A DNA stretch of 64,000 nt from Leucaena leucocephala (taxonomy: Eukaryota > Streptophyta > Magnoliopsida > Fabales > Fabaceae). The position numbers and the translations under genes are program-made. Shown here in pieces: positions 1 through 10,533 of this stretch. A model generated the notes under the pieces. That model worked only from the letters and a program-made list of their open reading frames with translations, was not told the origin of the DNA and ran no database searches. Location of the stretch: the NCBI GenBank assembly GCA_037074615.1, contig CM073536.1, positions 1,555,001-1,619,000 on the forward strand. Direction: 5' to 3'. Position 1 is the first letter of the stretch; each line of letters begins with the position of its first letter.

Positions 1-339
1 AACATGCCTATGGGTCAAATGGGCGGCTTCCCCGCGGCCCAAGGCCTTCCTGCAGGCTCCATGAGCGGCGGCGCTAGTGGGTACTTCCCAGGCGGCGGTC
101 CAGATGTGATGGCCGGAAACCCTTACAACCGGCAGCAGCAGCAAGAACAGTATATGGCCGCCCTAATGAACCGGCAGAGAGCGATGGGGAACGAGAGATT
201 CCAACCAATGATGTATGCGCGGCCACCACCGGCGGTGAACTACATGTACCCTGCGCCGCCGTACCCTTATCCGCCTCCACCGGATCCCTACGCCAGCTAT
301 TTCAGCGACGAGAACCCGTCGAGTTGCAGCGTGATGTAA
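1..339 (+). CDS. Heavy-metal-associated isoprenylated plant protein (HIPP), 3' part only
   Basis: The frame is open from the window edge to TAA at 337–339, so the true start and the N-terminal HMA metal-binding domain lie outside the window. What is visible is the low-complexity C-terminal region: Gly/Met/Pro-rich at first, then Gln-rich, then a Pro/Tyr-rich run. It ends in Cys-Ser-Val-Met, a CaaX box for farnesylation. HIPP proteins bind metals through the HMA domain and attach to membranes through the lipid; the large HIPPs with long Gly/Pro-rich spacers have this kind of tail. The CaaX box plus this composition is strong evidence for the family, but the subgroup cannot be fixed without the HMA domain. 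The ATG at 4–6 is an internal Met, not the start. Confidence 0.82.
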   Translation, partial: NMPMGQMGGFPAAQGLPAGSMSGGASGYFPGGGPDVMAGNPYNRQQQQEQYMAALMNRQRAMGNERFQPMMYARPPPAVNYMYPAPPYPYPPPPDPYASYFSDENPSSCSVM

Positions 340-2299
340 AACAGTGGGAGGGCAGTGGGGAGGAAGAAGACAGGAATATTATACATATGGAAGTTGAGTT
401 TTTTAATATTTGGTCTGTAATCTTCTTTTTTTTAATGTTGGAATGGTAAGTTAAAACGGATTAGGAGTATGGAATTAGGATAAGATGGAGTAGTTGATGA
501 TAAGTAAGAGATACGAGATTTGTGGGGGGAAGAAGGGGGAATTGGTGAGGTGTGCCTCCCCCGGGATAATGTCTGTATATGTTGAGCAACACCAATAATA
601 ATTGATGTTTTAACATTATATGCCACTCCACTCTCCATTATCCCTCCCTAACTCTGCAACTCGGATTGAATTAAGCTCTATTTCATTTTTAGTATGTGTT
701 CTCTGTTCCATTAAAGAAATATTATGGGCGGTAGCATTCCAAGTTCATAACAACAATAGAATAGAGGATTAAGAGTGGGTCGGGTCGGGGCCCGGGTCGG
801 GTGATGATGGTCATGTGCCTCCCCATCGTCATCATCAATTCACGCCTCACTGCTCTCCTCGTGGAAAGTAATTTGTAGTATGCTCACTTATAATTCATCT
901 GTGTATCAGTATGTGTGTGTATATATACATATATATAGAGAGAGACAAGACATGAAGATGATGGTCCAACCATGCATGATGTATCCTAATGTTTCTGTCT
1001 GTCCTCTGGTTCCTTCCCACTTACTCGTACTGTTACACCTAACCCCCCCTCCCAAATTTCCCTTCTCACTTCTCATTCTCAATCTAATTAATAATAAGAA
1101 GTACTCAGGTACCCCCACCCTACCACCTCATCCATGCTCTACCCAATAGAAGTAGTAAACTCCCCAGACTAACCCCCCCCCCCCCCGCCGGGGCTCCTCC
1201 CTCCTCATTCCTTCAAGTACCACCGTTGGCTCTACAATTCTTTTTCTCAAACATTGATGGCTGTGGTGGTCCTGGTGGGAGGGGGAAATCCTTTTACGAA
1301 TTAACAGTAATCATGCTTATAATAATAAATATAATGAATTCTTCCCAAATTGAGCAAAAAGGTCCCCGTACTCTTGGCTGTCAGTTCTGTATAGAGGCTC
1401 TTGCTGTAGCTTTTAAACACATCCATGGAGATGATTCCGCCCAAAACTAAATTTCATTGGAACGCAATACTTTCTTCTCCGGTTCCGTTTTTAACATCTT
1501 CACCGCCATCGTTGACATTTGAGAAGAAAACAGAGTCATAGGCTTCGATGGTGCTTCCGATCCTTCTCCGGTGCGTTCTTAACCTATCTACCACAGTCGT
1601 CGTATTGAGGACGTAGTTCAATAGTTCTTGACTAAAGCTGCGGATAACGGGCTAGAGTGCGGAAGCTTGAAACCTAACGAAGAGAGGAGGGAGAGAGGAT
1701 GAGAATGAGAGAGAGGGGTAGTTTGAGGAATTTACTAAATCATAAGTATTTCTAATTTTTGAAACAATAAAATAATGAAAGGCGTGTGTCTGACACATAA
1801 GATTAAAATCATTTGAGTTGGATCATTTTTATTGGGTACAGCATGGATGCTCTGTTACTCTGACAGTACCTAAGTATTACTCTAATACTAATTCTTCTGT
1901 TTCAATAGATTAATTTAAAAAATTAAATAAATTAGTTTAAATTATTTATATTTATTATTTTTTAAATTAAATAATTAAATTTATAAATTAATATATAGTC
2001 TAATTATATTTAATATATATTATAATTAAATTATTTATTTAATTTTTTAAATTAATTAATTAAATTTTATGTTAAGAAACAGACGACGGGTATTCTCATA
2101 TTCAACTCCTTCCTCCCATCTTTCCATTCCCTTTTTTTAACTTGTCAAAGGAACCTAATTATCATTTCCCATGGAGCTGTGCCTGTTTTCTTCGGCGTAT
2201 ACTGCTCTTCGCATTCGCAACCTCCATCCATGTTTTGAGCGTGCTTTCCTTTTATCTGTTTACCTTTAATTACTATTTATTATTTACTATAGTACTAAA

Positions 2300-2480
2300 T
2301 ATAATAGTTATTTAATTTGTTTGATTAAATAAAATAAATTATTTAATTATAATTAATATAAGAGTTAGTTGATTAATTTTAATAGATTAATAAATATATA
2401 AAATAAATTTATCTTAAAGAGTTAAATTTTACTATAATTAATCGATTTATTTAGTTTTAACTATTCAAATGAATTAAAAC
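2300..2480. repeat. AT-rich interspersed repeat, family shared with 3.9 and 33.5 kb
   Basis: The block contains ATTAATATAAGAGTTAGTTG followed by AATTTATCTTAAAGAGTT. Close matches occur at 33.50–33.60 kb and, in the other orientation, at 3.94–4.12 kb. It is probably a decayed MITE; ends are approximate. Confidence 0.45.
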
Positions 2481-2763
2481 ATATAGAATGCCCGCATTTG
2501 TAGCTTCACCCCCTTATTTCACATGTATATGAATTATTTTGTGAGGGTAGGCTAAGTACGTAATTCCATTATTTGAGGAGCAACAATAATGGAGGACAGG
2601 CATAGAGTGGTATTACACCTACCCACGTTACATTATCAAAGTGCCGCTTTCTTTCCAATTCCACATGATGCCCTCTTCAGCATAGTCCTTGGACAAGGTT
2701 GGGTGGAGGACACTTGATTCATTTGGAGGCCAATGGCTAATTATAAGAAACACTCGATATGTA

Positions 2764-2800
2764 TGTGCTTGTGCCTGTGCCTGTGCCTGTGCCTGTGCTT
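2764..2800. repeat. Hexanucleotide microsatellite (TGTGCC)n
   Basis: About six imperfect copies of TGTGCC/TGTGCT in a row are seen. It is not inside a recognised gene. Confidence 0.85.
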
Positions 2801-3924
2801 GCTAGCTAGCCACCACTGTCTCATTTGCACGCAATCACTCAAACTTCTAAGTTCTCGTGAAGGTTGGAGAATAAACAGAGATCTGAGTGTTGGATGTGTC
2901 TTCTCTTCAAGTATTTTTACGCTAAAATATTTGATGTGATTGCAAATAATTAAGAAGCTGAATTACCGCCTTGATATGTTATTAGGCTGAGGATCGGACA
3001 CGGACGGGACCTTTGATTAAACTCCAAGAAACAATCAATATTCGAATCAATCATCTCTGTTCGGTTGATTCTTGTTTTATCCCTCCTTCGAGTGGTAATC
3101 TTGATGAGCACTTGTTAATTAATTAATTGCGATGGCACTAAATGATTGAGATTCGTTAGGGGAAAAGTGGGTTGAGGCGAATTGATCCAACATATATATC
3201 CTTCTGTAGAGCAAGTTTTGGAATCATTCACTTGTATCTGTGGGATTATTGTTTGATTTAATAACATTTAAGTGATCCCTGAGGGAAAACAATGAAGTCG
3301 TTGTTGCATGGACTTGTTTCTTGTTGGATGTTGAGAAGAAGCTCGAATTAGAGAGGAAAAAGCAGATAAAGTGGGATGCATCTTTTGATCTTTTGTGTTT
3401 TGGTGTTATCTGGGACGGTCAAAGTCTTCAACTCTACTCCACAATCACTAGTAATAGCCCCTTTATATATCTTCCTGTGTTACATTAGTTAATACATTAT
3501 TTCAATCCATCACCCTTAATTAATCAATGCTGAGGCCATCACGGATCGGAGGTTCATTTAATAAAGAAAAAGTGCTCTAAAGCTTTATCTCTGTTATATA
3601 TTTATGTGCCCACCATGGATCATTGTCTACTCATCTCATGAAACATGAATAATGACGCTGTGAATTCCTGTAATTTTAACTATAAATAAGGTATTATATT
3701 TAATATTAAAGAGAATAGTTGGTTGGTTTGTCCGTCATGCTGACACTTCCATACTTGTTACTTTTTATGGATTATTGTAAGTTGATTTTTGCTTCAATCC
3801 ATGATGTTTTAATCCTCGATCATGCTCCTTAGAGAAAAATATCCAACCATGATAATCTAAATAATCATTCTACGTTACCTTGTTTGTTATTGAAGTTCTA
3901 AATTATAAGGTATAGTTAATTTTT

Positions 3925-4125
3925 TTTAAAAAAATAAAATAAGTTAAGTGGATCAGTTAATTAATTATGATTAAATATAATCTCTCAAGACAAATTTATA
4001 TTATATTCTATTTAATCTACCTAAATTAGTCAACTAGCTCTTATATTGGTCATAATGAATTGATTTATTTGATTTCTTTAATCTATAAAAAAAAGTCAAC
4101 TAACTCTTATATTAAAAATTGAAAG
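3925..4125. repeat. AT-rich interspersed repeat, same family, inverted
   Basis: It contains CTAGCTCTTATATTGG and CTAACTCTTATATTAAAAAT, the complement of the arms seen at 2.3 kb and 33.5 kb. Ends are approximate. Confidence 0.45.
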
Positions 4126-4980
4126 AGTATATTACATATGTGTGTTGACCAAAATGAAAGTGGTCGTATAGGTGACATGTGTGCGTAAGTGTATTATTAA
4201 TAAGATGTTAACAGCGAGTGGACAAGCCAGGATTAATGAATGGAATATTTCTAAAAGGAGCTTCTTCTTTCTTTCAGATATAGTTTTGCGTTGTATATCG
4301 GTGTGTGTATGCGGGCAGTAGTTGTGTATTCGATCGGCGGTTAGGTTAGAGATTGAATTTAGAGCTTGCGTACAAGTTATTAATTCTGCGTTACTCATTA
4401 TTCTCAAAAGTAATCGAGTTCAGTTCTATCATAATTAGGTGAAACATCCATTTAGTCTTATATATGCTTTCAATCACATCCAATCTGTTCAATTATAGAT
4501 GAATTGAACAAGCTTATAGAGTATCTCTCGTAATGCATATCATTTTCTTCGCAATAATAACAAAAATATCCATCATTCCCTTGGAAAAGCGCCGCTAGGA
4601 GGAGTGGATAAGATCCTAGTTAATTGAGAAGCTACTATGAGTAGTCATTAAATAATGCGTTTGAGAAGGAAATTGAATTTTAATTAATTTTCCCCCCTCA
4701 CGCGCGTTCTACCTATTGCAATGATCTCATCAGGCGCTTAAGTCAAGTGGATAGTAGGCATACCAGGGCCTGGATCTCAGGGCAGGGAATGGATTAAAAG
4801 AAGGTATTAGATAATTCATATGCAAACAAATTGAAATTATATTCCTAATTAACATATCAATCCTTCTTTGTTTTTTTTTTTTTTACATTCTTCAACATGC
4901 CTTAATTTAATTTATTTTAATAGTCCATATTATTGTAGACTTTTAAAATGATATTAATTGGTATAATTAGAAAAATAATA

Positions 4981-5200
4981 ATACTCGTCCGGTACTTAAT
5001 ATAATATTTATTTAACTAATTTGATTAAATTAAAAAAATTAATTAATATGATATATTTTCTTAAAATATCTTAACTATCTTCTTTAAATCTCTCATTCTA
5101 TCTCTTACTTAATTACTATTGAAGGGGTATTAATAGGGATATTTTAGAAAAAAATTAATAAATATAAAAAATATATATTATATTTAAGACTAAGATCAAC
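4981..5200. repeat. Stowaway-like MITE, decayed
   Basis: It begins ATACTCGTCCGGTACTTAATATAA and continues with TTTAACTAATTTGATTAAATTA. This is the same layout as the copies near 18.45, 21.73 and 38.58 kb. The CTC(C)nTCCG-type end with TA next to it is the usual Stowaway signature. The right end is uncertain. Confidence 0.4.
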
Positions 5201-5273
5201 TCTATAATTAGGTAATATATTAAAGATTTGGGAGTAATTAATAAGATCTGGAATCTTTAAAAGAAAAATAAAA

Positions 5274-5307
<34 letters not shown>

Positions 5308-7480
5308 GTATAAGCCAGATGGAGGAGTTTAGTTGGCATGAATGTTGAAAACGCTTGACTTAGATATGGCTATCTGAAGTGTTTCAGAGATCATGGTTAC
5401 ACATATTAATTCCTTTAGGATTGTGAAGTGTTGAGTATATATTTGAGTGGGAGTTAGTTGTTGATTTTCTATGTTCCTCTTGATCATGAATGGGATGCAT
5501 GTTAGGTATGGAGTTATGCGTAGTTTAATGGAGGCACCTAATGAAAGAAGGGAACAAAGAAGCACGACTAAGGGGATGATGAGCGTGAGAGCGAAGGTTG
5601 AATTCAGAGCACAATGCTCTCCCCGAAACTGGCTACTGCCGGTGACCCACCGCCTCCTTCCGCTCGGCGCCCCACTTGACCCTCAGCTCTCTCCAACTCC
5701 AACCATAATACATCCTCCCACAAGTTTTCGATGATCACTCAGTAATAGATTAAGACGGTATTGGTAGGTTAAAATGATATATTTTAACACTCCTTAATAT
5801 GACATCTATCTAGGTTTGATTAAACCATTTAGGTAAAGAGGTGGGGGGGGGGGGGTGTTGGTGTGGATATGGAAAGCAGAGTGAGGGAGGAGAATGGAAC
5901 GATAAAGTGCATGAATTATTGAAAAGAATGTCAACCACTCTGCACTCTGGAGTCTGGTCTGGACATAACGATAGCCATTTTGAAGAATAAGATGGCGGGC
6001 AGAGAGCAGTGAAGCAAGCAGGGGGTCAAAGTCACATGGCAGGGCGTCTTGTGAGTTCTGACTTCCGTTGCTAGGGGATAAAAATAGACTAGGTGGGTTG
6101 TCCTACTTAACTTAACCTACTTAAAAAAAATATACATGTTTAGATTTATATAGGCTTACTAGATAACTTAAATTTATTATCCAAATAAAATTAATATAAA
6201 AATATAATATATATAGATGTCGAACAACTCATTGAACACAGTATAAAAATCATCCTATTAAATTAATATATTTTATTATTAATTTTATTCTTATATTATA
6301 AATTTAAACCTATTTCTATAAAATTAAAAAAATTGAATTTTGTTAACATACTTCAAACTAGTTAGGCCAAGCATTTGTAAATGTTCAGTTAGAAAAATTG
6401 CCAACAACAGATTACACGGCTGGCTCAAGCTCAGGCTCATGCGCTGACCTATACGAGTAAAGGTGGAGCTAGGAGTACGGGAGTGTTCCCATCGTGGGAT
6501 TCAATTCAATTCATGGGCGACCAAAGTCACGTCGCCACTTTTGCACCGCTACTGCTGCTATGCAGAGGTCGTACGGCAAAAGATGAGGCACTCGAGATGC
6601 TTAAAGGAAGGGAGAAGCAGAATCAAATGGCCAGACATAGGCCCTCGCCCCAGCTCCCTCCAAGGCTCCAACTATCTATTTTTTTTTTTAAAGAGAAAAA
6701 GGCAGTTATATCGTACAGCACTCCCACCGTGGTCGTCCTTTACTGCCTATACACGTGCCCCCTCACCTCACCTCACCTTTGTCCTTTCCGGGTTTTGGTG
6801 TCGCGCGCGTAAATAACGCTTCCTCCTCCCCTTCTCTGTTTTTAACGTCGAGTATCAACAGTATAGTTGAAATTTGGTAATATTTAAATTAGTTAAAAAA
6901 AATCTAAGTCAATCCAATTTAATTTTTTATATATATAAACTGTAATCAATAATATTATTTTAATTTTTAAAATATTTTAAATATACCTTTAATAAGATTA
7001 TTGATTAATTACTATCATGTGATTTGAAATATTTAAAAGATTAAATTTTAAATTTGTAACCATAAATATAATTAACTAATTATAACTTTTTTATGAGTAA
7101 AATTAAAGAAAAAACTTATGTTGATCTCAAAATACTTACGTCTTAATTATATTTTAATTAATATTTGACGACTACATTCTTTTTTTTTTTTTAAAGTTGG
7201 GTGCATAAAATGGGAGGGGGATGGTGACAAAAGAGAGGAGAGGAAGAAATGGTGTGGCCGAGTTGGAAGAAGGCCCCACTGTTGGAGAGGCCCTACAGAG
7301 AAGGGAGCAGTCCCATCAATATCTGACCCAAACAAGAACAAAATAAAGATGGTCCCATCCATGCTAAGCCCAGTGCTCCTTACTAAAGAGTTTCCCCAAG
7401 ACAAAAAAAAAAAAATGACAAAGCAGAAAAAACAGAAAAAGAGAGAGATAGTAGATTGTTACTTGAATGAAGAGTCAAAG
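5201..7480. other. Intergenic, no supported gene
   Basis: The stretch holds an (AC)n/(AT)n microsatellite at 5272–5307, a G13 run at 5843–5855 and AT-rich DNA near 6.1–6.4 and 6.85–7.19 kb. A patch near 5.55–5.73 kb and another near 6.44–6.82 kb are GC-richer. Overlapping frames there do not resemble a family I know and lack splice context, so no gene is called. Confidence 0.55.
5272..5307. repeat. Compound microsatellite (AC)n(AT)n
   Basis: An alternating AC tract runs directly into an AT tract. It is non-coding. Confidence 0.9.
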
Positions 7481-7492
7481 TCATCCGTTGCA

Positions 7493-7683
7493 CTAACGGG
7501 GGTTAGTTCGAGTGGTAAGCGGTTCGGTATCTCTTAAATGAGGTCTCGAGTTCGAGTTTTGGCGTACGCAGAAAATCCCTGTTGGGAGACTCACCCACCA
7601 TAGCCAGGTGCGCGTCGCGCGTCGGATCCGGATGTAGTCGAGGCAAAGCTCCGGTGAACCGAGTGGGCAACAAAAAAAAAAAA
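7493..7683 (+). mobile_element. tRNA-derived SINE (family B) with 12-bp target-site duplication
   Basis: The insert is bounded by a perfect direct repeat TCATCCGTTGCA at 7481–7492 and 7684–7695. Just inside the left end is a pol III A-box-like run GGTTAGTTCGAGTGGTAAGC. About 25 bases on comes a B-box-like GAGTTCGAGTTT. The body is GC-rich (about 190 bp in all) and it ends in an A-run just before the second target repeat. Internal pol III promoter, A-tail and target-site duplication together define a SINE that moved by LINE-encoded machinery. It is unlike the other SINE family in this window. Confidence 0.85.
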
Positions 7684-7695
7684 TCATCCGTTGCA

Positions 7696-8350
7696 TAGCT
7701 CAGCTTAATTGAGGTGTGTTGGCTTAAAAATCAGCAGTTTTAAATTTAAGTATTGGGTATGTAATTATGTTTTTATAAAAAAAATATCATTGGGAGAGTT
7801 TTATTGCTCAATTTAAGTTAGTTAAAGCTTTGTATGTTTTTAAATACCGAATGGTTTGGCACTACAAGTAATCCAACAGCAAAATCTTTCCGTCACACCA
7901 TCCTAAAAATGATGGTAAAAGGAGAAATTCATTTAATTTAAAGTTAATCTTTTGTCAGTGTAACTATATGTAATATGAATCATAGTAGAAAGAGATTTAG
8001 CTATTTAAACATGACTTGTCGAATTCGAACATGTATTTATGTAAAAAAAATAAAAAAAAAAGTATCTTGAGATGAATGATGCTCGAATCTAAACCAATTA
8101 AATAAAAATTAAAAAAAAAAGATGAAAATTAAGTCGTATCTTTAAAAAGAAGGGAGTAAAACGAATTAGTGTTTGATTTGATTAGGGAGAGGAAGATTGA
8201 AAGAGTGAATGTGGGATATGCAGCAGTGCTAGGCTGGAGCAATAGAACTTTATCAGAAGAAACCTTTAGAAACAAGGCATAAAGGGATATGTAGTTTAAA
8301 AGTGAGATTAATATCATAATTTGATGGTGACACCACTTTAAGTCATAATG
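7696..8350. other. Intergenic, possible old tRNA-like SINE remnants
   Basis: Just right of the 7.5-kb SINE the sequence TAGCTCAGCTTAATTGAGG resembles a tRNA A-box region and is followed by an A-rich tail near 7780. A second tail-like A-tract sits at 8041–8062 after a GTCGAATTCGAACATG stretch. Both may be decayed SINEs. No gene is seen. Confidence 0.35.
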
Positions 8351-8358
8351 TTTAATAA

Positions 8359-9121
8359 GGGAAAATTTCATTTGTAGTCAATTTATTTCAAAAAGTTCCT
8401 AAAAATTCTGAAATTTCGTTACAGTCTAGAGATTGAATTGAAATTAATTTTGTGATATCAAATGACATAAATATCACACCAATTAAAGAAAGAATAATAA
8501 TAACTTTGACAAGAATAATAAAAAAAAAGGAAAATAAAAAAAAATCCATTTAAATTTTAAAATTTCAAATCAAGGCTTTTGTAAAAAAAAAAAAAGTTAC
8601 AAATAGTTTTACAAGAGTTATAAATAGCTTATAAAAAGTAGTAAATAGAATTTTGAAATTGAAATGGGTGTTATTTGGGATTTTTCCTAAAAAAAATTAG
8701 CAAGACAAATAAGGGCATTGATAAGAAGAACATGGACTGCAACAAGAACAATAAGGAGATTTATAAGACGAATAAGGACATTAACAAGAAAAATATAAAC
8801 ATTAAAAACAAGAATATGGGATTTTAAAAGAATAATAAGAAAATTAACAAGACAAATTAGAAACTTTTTAACAAGTTAAATATGAGCTATAACAAGACAA
8901 ATATAAGATTTATTAATGTTCTTATTTGTCTTATTAATACCTATACTTATCTTGGTAATGCCCCTATTATTTTTTCTTTCACTGGTGTGATATTTTTATC
9001 TTTTGTCATCACAAGATTAATTTTAATTTAATCTCTAGAATGCAGTAAAATTTCAAAAAAAATTTAGGGGCTTTTTAAAATAAATTTAATTTGCTAAAGT
9101 GGTCTTTATATGAATTTTTCA
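8359..9121. mobile_element. Foldback (Mutator-like) non-autonomous DNA element with long inverted arms
   Basis: The left arm (8359 to about 8515) and right arm (about 8965–9121) are imperfect inverted repeats of roughly 150 bp. Shared landmarks include GAAAATTTCAT, CTAGAGATT, AATTAATTTTGTGAT and ATATCAC, each seen in reverse complement on the other side. A candidate 8-bp target repeat TTTAATAA flanks it at 8351–8358 and 9122–9129. The middle (8.69–8.92 kb) is a degenerate array of an (AACAAGACAAATAAGG)-like unit. There is no transposase. Long arms and an 8–9-bp duplication fit a MULE-type MITE. Confidence 0.7.
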
Positions 9122-9617
9122 TTTAATAAAAAGGGGATTTGTTTAGAAAAATGAGAAGATATAGAGTGGGGGTGATTGTCACATGTCAACCTAATGATTA
9201 TGTGCATTTGCTTCTTAATCATTTCCATGTGACTTGTTTGAGTCAAACATGCATTCTAGAAAGAAATTCCTCTGCTCATATATCATACAACTAGCTCCCT
9301 ATATATCTTAATCATCTTTTTCCCATTTCACATGATACATAGTTTTATAAAACCAATCCTACAAAATTAACAATACATATACATAAATTTTAAAGAGACC
9401 ATATCCATATATTCTTTAAATATTTAGATCTTGCTGAAAAATGTCAAAAAAGGGCACAAAGTTAAAAGGGAGAAAAAGGGGTGGAAGTTTATGTTGACTT
9501 TGTGGCCTAATTGGTTGCTTACCCATCACTCCACCTGCTACGTATCAATACATATACATGATTGATTTCCAGCCATCTCTATTTTCCTTCACATCTCAAA
9601 ATCAAACATCTCCATTT

Positions 9618-9884
9618 CACCCATAGTCTGTCCACGTGTTTAACTGGCGAAAGGGTAAGATATACAATCATTTAGAGCATGTTTGATTTATAAAGAATAT
9701 CATTTTATCGTGGTTCCAATTGCAGCGTTTGAGGAGACATCCTAACTCCTAGGTACCTAAGTTTACGTCTGAGGGTAATAGACGACTCGCCCTGCCTAAC
9801 ATTAGTATCACCTAGTAGGAAAGAAGATTTCGCCCTGCCCTGAGTGAGCCCAACCCTTTTCTAAAAATTTTTGTATAAAAAAAA
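9618..9884 (+). mobile_element. tRNA-derived SINE family A, copy 1, with 10-bp target-site duplication
   Basis: It is flanked by ATCTCCATTT at 9608–9617 and 9885–9894. The head carries GTTTAACTGGCGAAAGGG (A-box region). The body includes CCTAGGTACCTAAGTTTACG and TAATAGACGACTCGCCCTGCC, and it ends in an A-rich tail. The same sequence occurs in reverse orientation at 12,715–12,984 and 38,119–38,379. The B-box is weaker here than in the 12.7-kb copy. Confidence 0.85.
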
Positions 9885-9894
9885 ATCTCCATTT

Positions 9895-10533
9895 GGGTCA
9901 TCATTGCTTACAATTGTTAGAATTCAAAACATGGGTTCTTCATTTTCTGCTATTGAATATATATCACTATTAATTAGTAATATGATCATCGATCCATATT
10001 TATATGTTAATTAAGAGGAAAAGAATGGTAATTAAAGAACGAAAACGCGGGGTTGCCGATGGGTACGTACAATGAAAGAAGGAACATACAAGTATTGATG
10101 TCTGAACAATGATCTGGGCCAAGAAATTTATATCAGCATAATATGCTTGATTTCGAACGTGATAGAGAATTATAAGCTGGCATGGCTTTATAACAAGTCT
10201 ATATCTTTAATTACTGCAAGGCCCAACTAATTAAGCTAGAATGTATTTATTTCAAATTAGAGCATGATTTCAAACTTCGAAGTGGTTCAGTTTCATAGAC
10301 CTACATCCACGAAAATATATAGTACTATATTATATTGAGAGAAAAGCCTGCATATACTTGAAGACCAAAGTAGCGATCCTGGCTGGTAAATTTATAATTT
10401 ATTACAGCACAGAAAACGATTTTGATAATTTCCTATATATCATTGCTAAAATTTATAATTTATTACAGCAAAGAAAACGATTTTGATAATTTCCTATATA
10501 TCATTGCTAACATTTTTTAAATGGAGTCTGTTC
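9895..10533. other. Region downstream of the MUTE-like gene, no gene
   Basis: The stretch is AT-rich with no supported coding sequence. It contains the 61-bp tandem duplication listed separately, which ends about 25 bp from the stop codon of the last MUTE-like exon. Confidence 0.55.
10390..10511. repeat. 61-bp tandem duplication
   Basis: Two adjacent copies of a 61-bp unit containing TTTATAATTTATTACAGCA and TTTCCTATATATCATTGCTA start near 10,390 and 10,451. The copies differ by about one base (CACAG versus CAAAG), so the duplication is recent. Confidence 0.9.

Larger units (their letters stand above)
340..4978. other. Intergenic, AT-rich, no supported gene
   Basis: No protein-coding gene is supported. 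The first few hundred bases are probably the 3' UTR and downstream region of the HIPP gene. Landmarks are a run of 14 C at 1173–1186, a hexamer repeat near 2764–2800, and AT-rich repeat blocks near 1880–2080, 2290–2480 and 3920–4125. The last two share stretches with 33.48–33.65 kb (for example TTAATATAAGAG/CTCTTATATTAA arms). The short ORFs here have random composition. Confidence 0.6.

Noticed and set aside
1441..1720. GC-richer stretch with mixed short frames downstream of the HIPP gene
   Set aside because: No frame holds up, and no motif or splice context points to a gene.
5329..5734. Overlapping open frames on both strands; the minus one has a hydrophobic stretch
   Set aside because: The extended minus frame has no recognisable domain, and the plus frame is simply its shadow.
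6463..6816. Two overlapping plus frames of 109 and 117 codons
   Set aside because: Both cross a poly-T/A tract, use different frames and show low-complexity sequence; neither resembles a known protein.
7500..7600. A functional tRNA gene at the SINE head
   Set aside because: A- and B-boxes are present but the cloverleaf cannot be completed, and the target repeats and A-tail show it is a SINE.
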